Assembly (NCBI GenBank): GCA_963823045.1
Contig: CAWGKA010000011.1
Location: 1 to 20,520, forward strand
Origin: JADLGL01 sp963823045
GTDB lineage: Bacteria; Pseudomonadota; Alphaproteobacteria; Rhizobiales; Kaistiaceae
Direction: 5' to 3'
DNA: 20,520 nt
Positions 1-6,873 of the stretch are shown piece by piece. The position numbers were made by a program, and so were the translations under genes. The notes under the pieces are model-generated. The model did not search any database and was not told where the DNA came from. It saw only the letters and a list, made by a program, of their open reading frames with translations. Within the stretch, counting starts at the first letter, position 1; every line of letters begins with the position of its first letter.

Positions 1-1
1 G

Positions 2-231
2 GCCGCCGAAGCATCGGCCATTCGCGAGGCCGTCGGCGAGGACTTCATCATCGTCACACCCGGCATCCGCCCGGCAGGCGCGGCGTCGGCGACCAGAAGC
101 GAGTCGCCACCCCGGGCGATGCCATCGCCGCCGGGGCGGACTATCTCGTCGTCGGCCGCCCGATCACCGAAGCAGCCGACCCGCAAACCGCAGCCGACGC
201 GATCATTGCCGAGATCGCCGCCGCCAAATAG
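2..231 (+). pseudogene. pyrF: Orotidine 5'-phosphate decarboxylase, C-terminal fragment with a frameshift
   Basis: This is the 3' end of the gene for OMP decarboxylase, which converts OMP to UMP in the last step of de novo pyrimidine synthesis. The 5' part lies outside the window. From base 2 the first frame reads AIREAVGEDFIIVTPGIRPAG, with the conserved VTPGIRP phosphate-binding segment. After about base 85 the homology moves to another frame, giving GDQKRVATPGDAIAAGADY and then LVVGRPI, and ending EIAAAK at the TAG at 229-231. One base appears to be missing near 86-88, where a Ser-Gly pair (TCN GGC) would be expected. Both halves match the family well, so a recent mutation or a sequence error is more likely than old decay. 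pyrF is normally needed for uracil prototrophy, which favours an error. The GNAT gene begins 7 bases downstream. Confidence 0.8.
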
Positions 232-238
232 AGCGGTC

Positions 239-772
239 ATGGCCATTATCCGCCCGACGCGGTTGGCCGATATCGGGGCGCTTCCCGCCATCGAGCAATC
301 GGCCGGCGACCTTTTTCGCGGCACCGACCGTGCCTGGGTCGCCGACGCACCGCCGACCGCGCCGGAGGAACACGAGGACGCGATTCGCAATGGCCTCCAC
401 TGGACCGCGCTGATCGACGATGAAATCGCCGGCTTCCTCCTTGCCGAGCGCTTTGGTTCGGCCCTTCACATTGGAGAGATCGCCGTCGCGGCGCCGCATC
501 AGCGCCAAGGCGCGGGCAGAGCGCTCATCTCCGCCGCCGAGGCCTATGCGGCAAGCGCGGCATTTGCCGCGCTCACGCTCACGACCTACCGCGACCTGCC
601 CTGGAATGGGCCATTCTACGCGCGGCTCGGGTTTCACGAGATTCCCCAGGCCGAGCTACCCGGCCACTTGGCGGCGCGTCTCAGGGCCGAGGCCCTTGCC
701 GGCCACGATCCGCGTCTTCGTTGCGCGATGGTCAAGCGAATTGGCCCCGGCCCCTTGCAGGCGGACGGTTGA
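239..772 (+). CDS. GNAT family N-acetyltransferase
   Basis: This 177-aa protein belongs to the GCN5-related acetyltransferases, which move an acetyl group from acetyl-CoA to an amine. The acetyl-CoA pyrophosphate-binding motif A is visible as VAAPHQRQGAGRALI around residues 83-97, with the Q/R-x-x-G-x-G/A signature. The later FYARLGFHEI is the usual motif B region. The ATG at 239 is preferred because it follows the pyrF stop by 7 bases and starts the family-like sequence MAIIRPTRLADI. A longer reading from 119 would only translate pyrF sequence out of frame. The gene lies between pyrF and dapB in one direction with short gaps (7 and 33 bp), so co-transcription is likely. The substrate cannot be inferred. 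Confidence 0.85.
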   Translation: MAIIRPTRLADIGALPAIEQSAGDLFRGTDRAWVADAPPTAPEEHEDAIRNGLHWTALIDDEIAGFLLAERFGSALHIGEIAVAAPHQRQGAGRALISAAEAYAASAAFAALTLTTYRDLPWNGPFYARLGFHEIPQAELPGHLAARLRAEALAGHDPRLRCAMVKRIGPGPLQADG

Positions 773-805
773 GGGGATACCTCCTCCACCGAATCCGGAG
801 GCGAA

Positions 806-1633
806 ATGAGCGACTTAGGACTGGTGGTGGCCGGGGCGGCCGGCCGTATGGGCCGCACGCTCATTCGCCTCATTGCCGAGACTGACGGCGTTTCGCTCGT
901 TGGTGCCCTGGAACGCACGGGCTCGACGGCCCTTGGCGGCGACGCCGGAACGCTTGCCGGCTTGGCGCCCCTTGGCATTCTCGTCACCGACGACGCCACC
1001 GCCGCCCTCGCCGGGGCCGACGGGGTCATCGATTTCTCGACGCCCGAGGCGACGGCTTTGCTGGCAGGAGCCGCGGCGATTGCCGGCGTTGTCGACGTCA
1101 TCGGCACCACCGGCCTGTCGCCGGTCGAGAACGCTGCCATCGATGCCGCGGCCGAGCGGACGGCCATCGTCCAGTCCGGCAATATGAGCCTCGGCGTTAA
1201 TCTCCTGGCACAGTTCGTGCGTCAGGCTGCACAAGCGCTCGATGACAGTTTCGATATCGAGATCCTGGAAATGCATCATCGCCACAAGGTGGACGCGCCG
1301 TCAGGAACCGCATTGCTGTTCGGCCGTGCCGCCGCCGAGGGCCGGGACATCGACCTGGAGACGCATGCCGTCCGCGTCCGCGACGGCCAGGTCGGCGCCC
1401 GCCGCAGCGGCGACATCGGCTTTGCAGCGCTTCGCGGCGGTACCACCGTGGGAGATCACACCGTCATATTCGCCGGCGAAGGTGAGACCGTCGAACTCAC
1501 CCATCGCGCCTTCGACCGGACCATTTTTGCCCGCGGCGCCGTCAAGGCGGCGCTGTGGGCCAAGGGACGTCCTGCCGGCCGCTACACCATGGCCGACGTC
1601 CTCGGACTCAACACGGAGCAACTTCTTGACTGA
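806..1633 (+). CDS. dapB: 4-hydroxy-tetrahydrodipicolinate reductase
   Basis: DapB reduces 4-hydroxy-tetrahydrodipicolinate with NAD(P)H in the diaminopimelate/lysine pathway, supplying both lysine and the peptidoglycan cross-linking residue. The 275-aa product has the usual length. The N-terminal Rossmann nucleotide-binding loop is GAAGRMGR (residues 10-17). IGTTGLS lies around residues 99-105. The catalytic segment HHRHKVDAPSGTA starts at residue 157, with His157 and Lys161 matching the E. coli catalytic His159 and Lys163. A clear Shine-Dalgarno sequence GGAGG (797-801) sits 4 bases before the ATG. The 3' end overlaps gpmA by 8 bases, which suggests translational coupling. Confidence 0.97.
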   Translation: MSDLGLVVAGAAGRMGRTLIRLIAETDGVSLVGALERTGSTALGGDAGTLAGLAPLGILVTDDATAALAGADGVIDFSTPEATALLAGAAAIAGVVDVIGTTGLSPVENAAIDAAAERTAIVQSGNMSLGVNLLAQFVRQAAQALDDSFDIEILEMHHRHKVDAPSGTALLFGRAAAEGRDIDLETHAVRVRDGQVGARRSGDIGFAALRGGTTVGDHTVIFAGEGETVELTHRAFDRTIFARGAVKAALWAKGRPAGRYTMADVLGLNTEQLLD

Positions 1634-2270
1634 CCGCCTGCTTGTGCTCGTCCGCCACGGACAGAGCGAATGGAACCTCACCAATGTCTTCACCGGCACG
1701 ACCGACGTTGCGCTGACCGATCTCGGTCGCAGCGAGGCGCGCGCCGCCGGCCGGCTTCTCGCCGATCGCGGCTTCAAATTCGGTATCGCCTTCACCTCGG
1801 CGCTGAAGCGCGCCCATGAGACGCTGGCGCTGATGCAGAAGGAACTGAAGCAGCCGGACCTCGAAGTCATCAAGGACGCCGCCCTCGACGAGCGCGACTA
1901 TGGCGACCTCACCGGCCTCAACAAGGACGACGCGCGCAAGAAATGGGGCGAGGAGCAGGTCCATATCTGGCGCCGCTCCTACACGGTAGCGCCGCCCGGC
2001 GGCGAGTCGCTGCGCGATTGCGGCGCCCGCGTCTGGCCGTATTACATCCACACCATCCTGCCGCATGTCATGCGCGGCGAACGCGTCCTCGTCTCGGCCC
2101 ATGGCAACTCGCTGCGCGCGATGATCATGGCGCTTGAGGGCCTGACGCCGGACGGCATCGCTCAGCGCGAACTCGACACCGCCGTGCCGGTTATCTACCG
2201 GCTTGGCGCCGACACTTCGGTGATCGAGAGCGAGATGCTGGTGAAGCCGCAGATCAAGCTGTCGGCCTAG
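1626..2270 (+). CDS. gpmA: 2,3-bisphosphoglycerate-dependent phosphoglycerate mutase
   Basis: GpmA interconverts 3- and 2-phosphoglycerate in glycolysis and gluconeogenesis through a phosphohistidine. The product shows LVRHGQSEWN with the phosphorylated His11, ERDYGDLTG with Glu89, PPGGESL, and SAHGNSLRA with the second catalytic His159. No ATG lies at the right place. The TTG at 1626 gives MTDRLLVLVRHG and has GGAG (1615-1618) seven bases upstream, so it is the chosen start. The gene thus begins inside the last codons of dapB. At 214 aa it is shorter than the roughly 250-aa enterobacterial enzyme, as is usual in alphaproteobacteria. Its last 17 bases overlap the convergent alkyltransferase gene. 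Confidence 0.95.
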   Translation: MTDRLLVLVRHGQSEWNLTNVFTGTTDVALTDLGRSEARAAGRLLADRGFKFGIAFTSALKRAHETLALMQKELKQPDLEVIKDAALDERDYGDLTGLNKDDARKKWGEEQVHIWRRSYTVAPPGGESLRDCGARVWPYYIHTILPHVMRGERVLVSAHGNSLRAMIMALEGLTPDGIAQRELDTAVPVIYRLGADTSVIESEMLVKPQIKLSA

Positions 2271-3144
2271 CTTCTTCGGCAATCCCGGCTTCCCAGCCGA
2301 GGATCGCCCGCTTCCGCGTCAGCCCCCAGTGGTAGCCGGTGAGGCTGCCGCCCTTGCCGAGCACACGGTGGCACGGGACGACGAAGGAGATCGGGTTCCG
2401 CCCGACCGCCGCGCCGACCGCGCGCGCCGCCTTCGGCGTACACACCTTCGCCGCGACGTTGGAATAGGTCGTGGCGCCGCCGAACGGCACGTCGAGCAGC
2501 GCCTCCCACACCCTGATCTCGAAATCGGTGCCGATGAGCACGACGCGGAGCGGCGTGCCCGGCTGCCAATGCGTGCGGTCGAAGACGCGCTCGGCGATCG
2601 TTCGGGTCGCCTTGGCATCTTCTACGAAATTCGCCCTCGGCCAGCGCCCGCGGAAATCATCGAGCGCCATCGCTTCCTCGCCCGGCTCGGCAAAGCCGAT
2701 GCCTGCCAAACGGCCGGCATTGGCGACGACGAGGGCGAGGCCGAAGGGTGTCGGATGAAAGCCCCATTCCATCGTCAGCCCCGCGCCGCGCGCGCGATAG
2801 GCGCCGGGCGGCATCGCTTCATGCGTGATGTAGAGGTCGTGGAGGCGGCTGGCGCCGGAAAGGCCGGCGGCGAAGCTCGCCTCCTCGACGGAGCTGGACG
2901 CCGCGAGCATGGCGCGCGTGCGGTTGAGCGTCACCGCTTGCAGGAAGGTCTTCGGCGTCAGGCCGGCGATCCGCGTGAAGCGGCGTTGCAGCGCCAGCGG
3001 CTCGAGGCCGACCTCGGCCGCGACGCGCGCCAGTGATGGCTGGCTCTGCCATTCTTCGGAGATGAAAGCGATCGCGCGCCGCACCGAATCATAGTCGGCG
3101 GCGTTTGCGTTGGCGTCCTCCGGGGTCGCAAGCATTGCGGTCAT
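2254..3144 (-). CDS. AraC-type HTH / methylated-DNA--[protein]-cysteine S-methyltransferase fusion (Ada-like)
   Basis: This 296-aa protein combines a regulator-type DNA-binding domain with a suicide DNA repair domain. Residues about 20-118 form an AraC/XylS double helix-turn-helix (LARVAAEVGLEPLALQRRF, then PKTFLQ and the second HTH). Residues about 125-290 form the O6-alkylguanine-DNA alkyltransferase, with the acceptor cysteine in VVPCHRV (Cys258), FGGATTYSNVA as recognition-helix region, and GGSLTGYHWGL. Compared with E. coli Ada, the N-terminal zinc/methylphosphotriester domain is missing, so it cannot sense phosphotriester methylation in the classical way. This HTH-plus-transferase architecture is common in proteobacteria. 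It lies downstream of the DUF2244 gene on the same strand with a 53-bp or longer gap, and its 3' end overlaps gpmA by 17 bp. ATG at 3135 is an alternative start. Confidence 0.93.
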   Translation of the reverse strand: MTAMLATPEDANANAADYDSVRRAIAFISEEWQSQPSLARVAAEVGLEPLALQRRFTRIAGLTPKTFLQAVTLNRTRAMLAASSSVEEASFAAGLSGASRLHDLYITHEAMPPGAYRARGAGLTMEWGFHPTPFGLALVVANAGRLAGIGFAEPGEEAMALDDFRGRWPRANFVEDAKATRTIAERVFDRTHWQPGTPLRVVLIGTDFEIRVWEALLDVPFGGATTYSNVAAKVCTPKAARAVGAAVGRNPISFVVPCHRVLGKGGSLTGYHWGLTRKRAILGWEAGIAEEARPTA

Positions 3145-3197
3145 GCAGCCGGCTTACGTCCGCTCGGCCGATCTGACCACCCAATTCTTGCAGGGCG

Positions 3198-3707
3198 TCA
3201 GCCCGCGGCTGCTGGCATTGCCCGTGCCGCGGACAGAGCCGATTGCAGCGCGTTGGCGAACGCGCTCCTTTCGTTCGGGCCGAGGAAATTGCCGATCGAA
3301 AGACGCTTGCCGCTGCTTACCAGCGACAGGGCCGCGATGCCGTTGCTGCGGCGGTCGACGATCAGGCGCGTCCAATAGGGGTTGAAGCTGTATTCGGTCT
3401 CCCGGCCGAGGGCGGAGACGCGGCGCACCAAAAGGACGGCCGGTGAGAGGTCGATCTGCTCGATCGCCCGCGCATCCATGTAGTTGCGGCGGAAGGCGAG
3501 ATAGAGAAGCACCACATCGAGCCCGAAGAAGCCGAAGACCGGCCAGGCCCCCATGCGCGTAAAGGCGATACCAAAGCCGAACGAAAGGATGCCGAGCAGA
3601 GCCATCAGCGTATTGAAGCCGCGCCGCGACAACGACCGGTATGGCGACAGGGTCGCTGTGAATAGCCGGTCCTCGCTTGCCTCATTTTCGTTCGGCTGGC
3701 TCATCAT
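3198..3707 (-). CDS. DUF2244 family membrane protein
   Basis: This protein of about 169 aa matches the DUF2244 family of alphaproteobacterial integral membrane proteins, whose function is unknown. The visible parts are a short polar N-terminus (MMSQPNENEASEDRLF), the family-like ATLSPYRSLSRRGF, two closely spaced hydrophobic segments around residues 32-68 joined by a short turn near AFTRMGAWP, and a soluble C-terminal half rich in beta-strand-like sequence (VLLVRRVSALG, RLIVDR, RLSIGNFLGPNER). Two ATG codons stand in tandem at 3707 and 3704, and either could be the start. No Shine-Dalgarno sequence precedes them. It diverges from nth across 18 bp and is probably co-transcribed with the alkyltransferase gene downstream. 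Confidence 0.85.
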   Translation of the reverse strand: MMSQPNENEASEDRLFTATLSPYRSLSRRGFNTLMALLGILSFGFGIAFTRMGAWPVFGFFGLDVVLLYLAFRRNYMDARAIEQIDLSPAVLLVRRVSALGRETEYSFNPYWTRLIVDRRSNGIAALSLVSSGKRLSIGNFLGPNERSAFANALQSALSAARAMPAAAG

Positions 3708-3725
3708 CAGCAATATAGATTGGCC
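3708..3725. promoter_or_regulatory. 18-bp divergent spacer, possible bidirectional promoter with leaderless transcripts
   Basis: The start codons of the DUF2244 gene (minus) and nth (plus) are only 18 bp apart. The spacer holds an AT-rich CAATATAGATTG. On the plus strand TATAGA (3714-3719) ends 6 bases before the nth ATG. On the minus strand TATATT (3717-3712) ends 4 bases before the first ATG. Neither gene has a Shine-Dalgarno sequence. The spacing fits -10 elements that fire leaderless mRNAs in both directions, which is inference. No convincing -35 element was found. Confidence 0.35.
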
Positions 3726-4427
3726 ATGGCAAAATCCCAGTCCCCCAAAGGGTCGCGCTCAATCCCGGCAAAAGCAGGACGGCGGAGCAAGCTCAGCAAG
3801 GCTGAGATAGCGGAGATTTTCCGCCGCTTCCGCGAGGCCAATCCGGAGCCGCAAGGCGAACTGCACTGGACAAACCCCTACACCCTCCTCGTCGCGGTCG
3901 TGCTTTCGGCGCAGGCGACCGACGCCGGCGTCAACAAGGCGACGGCGCGCCTCTTCCCGCTCGCCGACACGCCGGAGAAGATGGTGGCGCTCGGCGAGGG
4001 GCGCCTGCTTGAGGCGATCCGTACCATCGGCCTCTTCCGCTCCAAGGCGGCCAACGTCATGGCCCTGTCGCGGCGGCTCATCGCCGAATATGGCTCAAAG
4101 GTTCCCGATGACCGCGCGGCGCTCGAATCGTTGCCTGGCGTCGGGCGGAAGACCGCCAATGTCGTCCTCAACATCGCTTTCGGCGAGCCGACCATCGCCG
4201 TCGACACACACATCTTCCGCGTCGCCAACCGTACCGGCCTCGCGCCGGGCAAGACGCCGTTCGAGGTCGAGGAGGGCCTGGAGCGCGTCATTCCCACGGA
4301 TGCCAAGCTGCATGCGCATCATTGGCTCATCCTGCACGGCCGCTATGTCTGCAAGGCGCGGAAGCCCGACTGCTTGGCCTGCCTCATCGCCGACATCTGC
4401 CGCTTCCCCGACAAGACGCTGGGCTAG
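3726..4427 (+). CDS. nth: Endonuclease III (DNA glycosylase/AP lyase)
   Basis: Endonuclease III removes oxidised pyrimidines and cleaves the abasic strand in base excision repair. The 233-aa product has the helix-hairpin-helix LPGVGRKTANVVL with the catalytic Lys142, the catalytic Asp160 in AVDTHIFRV, and the C-terminal [4Fe-4S] ligands in the C-x6-C-x2-C-x5-C spacing (Cys209, 216, 219, 225). LSAQATD is also a family signature. A basic extension of about 25 residues (KSQSPKG, PAKAGRRSKLSK) precedes the core. The ATG at 3726 is chosen over the TTG at 3720. The stop TAG shares a CTAG with the stop of the convergent pseudogene. Confidence 0.97.
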   Translation: MAKSQSPKGSRSIPAKAGRRSKLSKAEIAEIFRRFREANPEPQGELHWTNPYTLLVAVVLSAQATDAGVNKATARLFPLADTPEKMVALGEGRLLEAIRTIGLFRSKAANVMALSRRLIAEYGSKVPDDRAALESLPGVGRKTANVVLNIAFGEPTIAVDTHIFRVANRTGLAPGKTPFEVEEGLERVIPTDAKLHAHHWLILHGRYVCKARKPDCLACLIADICRFPDKTLG

Positions 4428-5267
4428 GCAGACAATGCCGGGCCGGACTGGCCGGCGACACAAGCGAATGAAATAGAGACCCCGAGCAGCATCGGCTGAT
4501 GAACGAGGTAGATGACGAGGCTCCAGCGGCCCATTCTGATCAGGACGGGCGACGAACGAGGTCGGCTGCCAACGGCCGATCGTCTCGTCGAGGCCGAACG
4601 TAGCGCCAGTCGCGTGAGGGCGAGGCCGACAAGGCGGGCCAGACCCAAGGCAACAGCGGCTCATAGTCGATCATGCCTGGAAGGCCCATTCGGCGTCAGT
4701 CCTAGCCACAGCCAACCCGGATGAATGAAACTGTTGGAGACGAGGAAGTGCGGTGCCGCGAAGACCGCAGCGGCCACGAGGAACGTCAGCCAGATAGGCG
4801 CACGCAGGAACAAGGCGCCAACGATGCTCGCCGCGGCGATGGCGTGGAGGATGCCGAAGCGGACATACCAGTCCGGTACGGCAAGCCGCGTCACGACCGT
4901 CACCAGCAGCGCCGCGATGGCGATGATCGCTAGGCGGCGGAAATAGGATCGCGCCCGAAAGCCGTTACGATGCGCCAGGACGAGACTGACGCCGACGATA
5001 AAGACAAAAGTGCCGGCTGATCAGGCGGGCGGCCCGACACCAGAGGTCTTTCCGCCGCGTTGACGTGGTGTACGCCGAAAAGTACGGCCCGAGATCAAGG
5101 GTCAGATGGTAGAGCGCCATCGCCACAATGGCGACGCCGCGAGCGACGTCGATGACCGCATAGCGCGGGCGCTGAGGGAAGGGGACATCGACCACGATCG
5201 GCTCCTGCTGCTCGGCCAGGGGCTTGTCCCATGGCCTCCGACGCGGGACAAGCGCTCGACCGATCAA
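4424..5267 (-). pseudogene. Decayed DUF1624-type (heparan-alpha-glucosaminide N-acetyltransferase-like) membrane protein gene
   Basis: Successive minus-strand frames carry consecutive parts of one multi-pass membrane protein. The first part (about 5230-5020) has RYAVIDVARGVAIVAMALYH, the family N-terminus. A one-base shift near 5018 leads to a frame with FVFIVGVSLVLAHRNGFRAR, then WYVRFGILHAIAAASIVG and FIHPGWLWLGLTPN. Another shift near 4672-4682 leads to MIDYEPLLPW, and one near 4642 to a frame ending with MGRWSLVIYLVHQPMLLG and the TAG at 4424-4426. At least three frameshifts are needed, and the segment around 4560-4610 may hold more. Family members are inner-membrane acyltransferase-like proteins whose substrate in bacteria is mostly unknown. 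The flanking nth and lipid A acyltransferase genes are intact, so this is real decay rather than poor sequence. The 5' limit is uncertain because it overlaps the upstream region of the divergent acyltransferase gene. Confidence 0.82.
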
Positions 5268-5284
5268 TCCGCGACGGGACGGAA

Positions 5285-6235
5285 ATGACCGAGACAGGCC
5301 GCGATCGCCAGCCGCAGCGCCGCACCGTGGGCCAATGGGCGCTCGGCGGCATGGTGAAGGGCATCGCCGCCCTTTCGCGCGGCCTCGGCCCCGAGCGGGC
5401 CGGCGGGCTCGGCAGCCTGATCGCGCGCGGCGCAGGCCGTTTCGTGTCGGAGCAGAGCCTCGCCCTCGCCAATCTCGCCGCCGCCTTCCCGGACAAAAGC
5501 GAGGCGGAGCGACAGCACATCCTTTCCGGCGTGTGGGACAACCTCGCTCGCACCGTCGCCGAGCTGCCGAGCGCGTCGAAGATGATCCTCAAGGATCCGT
5601 CTGACCCGACCAGGGGCCTCACCGATCGCATCGAGGTGGTCGGCGAGGAATGGCTGCTGCAGCTCCGTGATGACGGCCAGACTGGGCTCGCCTTTCTTGC
5701 CCATCTCGGCAATTGGGAACTGCTCGCGCCCTTCATCGCCTCATATGGCGAACGGCTGGTGACGCTCTATCGCACGCCGCACAATCGGGCGGTGGCGGAG
5801 AATCTGGCGCGCTGGCGTGGCGATGTCGTCGAGCTCATCGAATCGGGGCCGGGTGCGGCGATGAAGGTCGCCAATGTCATGCGCGCCGGACGGCACTTCG
5901 CCATGCTGTCCGATCAGCGCCTCAATAGCGGGCCGCAGGTTCCCTTCTTCGGCCGCCTCGCGCCGACCAACCCGATCGTCGCCCGCTTCGCCCGGCAGTT
6001 CGATTGTCCGGTCATCGGCGTCCGCTGCATCCGCCTTCCCGGCGCGCGCTTCCGCATCGAGGTGACGAAGCCGCTCGATCTGCCCCGTGACGACGAGGGC
6101 AAGGTCGATGTCGTCGCCACCACCGCCCAGATCACCTCGGTGATCGAAGGCTGGGTCCGCGAGCACCCCGAGCAATGGCTGTGGCTGCACGACCGCTGGG
6201 GCGACCGGAAGAAGGCGCGGCAATCAGCGTCGTAA
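5285..6235 (+). CDS. Lipid A biosynthesis acyltransferase, LpxL/HtrB family
   Basis: This 316-aa enzyme belongs to the lysophospholipid acyltransferase superfamily branch that adds a secondary acyl chain to Kdo-lipid IVA at the cytoplasmic face of the inner membrane. The catalytic HX4E motif is HLGNWE (His140, Glu145). Further family blocks are YRTPHN, ARWRGDVVELIESG, MLSDQRLNSGPQVPFFG, and the C-terminal REHPEQWLWLHDRWG. The N-terminus (GQWALGGMVKGIAALSRGLG) is only weakly hydrophobic. The ATG at 5285, preceded by GGGACGG, gives a family-like length. An in-frame ATG at 5231 would extend into the pseudogene region and is less likely. Whether it transfers laurate or another chain cannot be told from sequence. 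Confidence 0.92.
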   Translation: MTETGRDRQPQRRTVGQWALGGMVKGIAALSRGLGPERAGGLGSLIARGAGRFVSEQSLALANLAAAFPDKSEAERQHILSGVWDNLARTVAELPSASKMILKDPSDPTRGLTDRIEVVGEEWLLQLRDDGQTGLAFLAHLGNWELLAPFIASYGERLVTLYRTPHNRAVAENLARWRGDVVELIESGPGAAMKVANVMRAGRHFAMLSDQRLNSGPQVPFFGRLAPTNPIVARFARQFDCPVIGVRCIRLPGARFRIEVTKPLDLPRDDEGKVDVVATTAQITSVIEGWVREHPEQWLWLHDRWGDRKKARQSAS

Positions 6236-6249
6236 ATCGGGAGGTCGAT

Positions 6250-6264
6250 GTTTGCCTTTCGTTC
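6250..6264 (+). promoter_or_regulatory. Possible LexA (SOS) box upstream of mmcB
   Basis: GTTT-N7-GTTC (with flanking TGTTT...GTTCT) lies 23 bp before the mmcB ATG. The alphaproteobacterial SOS box is a direct repeat GTTC-N7-GTTC, so seven of eight core bases match and the spacing is exact. MmcB is an SOS-regulated gene in Caulobacter, which makes the site credible. Its place before 6288 also supports that ATG as start. Confidence 0.5.
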
Positions 6265-6287
6265 TCGCTGTGGCAAACTCGGCGGCG

Positions 6288-6767
6288 ATGTTCGCGACCG
6301 ATCCGCTTGCCCCGCCCATTGATGGCCGCCAGTCGGAAACCGCGCTGATGATCCAGCGCGGCGTCGGCCGCTTCCTGCGCAACAATCGCATGGCGATGGT
6401 GACGGAGCTGCCGCTTGCTTCCGGGCGGCGGGCCGACATCGTCGCCGTCGACAATGGCGGCGAGATCTGGATCGTCGAGATCAAATCGTCGGTCGAGGAT
6501 TTCCGCGCCGATTTCAAATGGCCGGACTACCGGCTCCATTGCGACAGGCTGTTCTTCGCCACCCATGCCGGCGTGCCGGCGGACCTCTTTCCCGAGGACC
6601 CCGGCCTCATCATCGCCGATGCCTATGGCGCCGAACTCATCCGCCCGGCCGAGGAGCACCGCATGGCGGGCGCGACGCGGAAGGCGATGCTGCTGCGCTT
6701 CGCCCATGCCGCGGCAGGGCGGCTGCATTCGCTCTACGATCCGGCGATCGGCATGCCCCCGACTTGA
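6288..6767 (+). CDS. mmcB: MmcB family DNA repair protein
   Basis: This 159-aa protein matches MmcB (formerly DUF1052), an alphaproteobacterial SOS-induced factor linked to DNA damage tolerance. It has a restriction-endonuclease-like core: RADIVAVDNGGEIWIVEIKS gives Asp50, Glu64 and Lys66 in a PD-(D/E)xK arrangement. Conserved blocks KWPDYRLHCDRLFFATH and LIIADAYGAELIRP follow. The ATG at 6288 is chosen. In-frame TTG 6252 and GTG 6270 would place the putative SOS box inside the gene. The stop codon lies in the loop of a perfect hairpin (6755-6775). It follows the acyltransferase gene by 52 bp but probably has its own promoter. Confidence 0.88.
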   Translation: MFATDPLAPPIDGRQSETALMIQRGVGRFLRNNRMAMVTELPLASGRRADIVAVDNGGEIWIVEIKSSVEDFRADFKWPDYRLHCDRLFFATHAGVPADLFPEDPGLIIADAYGAELIRPAEEHRMAGATRKAMLLRFAHAAAGRLHSLYDPAIGMPPT

Positions 6768-6775
6768 TCGGGGGC
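6755..6775. repeat. Hairpin repeat, copy 1 (overlaps mmcB stop)
   Basis: GCCCCCGA-CTTGA-TCGGGGGC is a perfect 8-bp stem with a 5-nt loop. The mmcB stop TGA forms part of the loop. Its reverse complement has the same layout as copy 2: CCA followed by a G-rich stretch, then an 8-bp stem around TCAAG. It may act as a terminator or a dispersed repeat. Confidence 0.7.
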
Positions 6776-6810
6776 CTATTGGCCGCCGCGATTTGACGAT
6801 CCGCCATTGG

Positions 6811-6831
6811 GTCCCGGCTCAAGGCCGGGAC
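6811..6831. repeat. Hairpin repeat, copy 2 (opposite orientation)
   Basis: GTCCCGGC-TCAAG-GCCGGGAC is a perfect 8-bp stem with a 5-nt loop. The loop TCAAG is the reverse complement of the CTTGA loop of copy 1, while the stem bases differ in a compensatory way. The preceding CCATTGGG resembles CCAATAGG next to copy 1 in reverse. It lies between the convergent mmcB and actR genes, where a bidirectional terminator would be expected, though no U-run follows. Confidence 0.7.
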
Positions 6832-6873
6832 GTTGTTGTGGGTGAACTGCGGTAGCTGAAGCGACCGCTGAGC

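Noticed and set aside
119..238. Upstream extension of the GNAT gene to an ATG at 119
   Set aside because: The extension translates pyrF sequence in the wrong frame. The family match starts at the ATG at 239.
2329..3036. Plus-strand open frame of 235 codons opposite the alkyltransferase gene
   Set aside because: It is the antisense shadow of a gene with clear HTH and PCHRV motifs.
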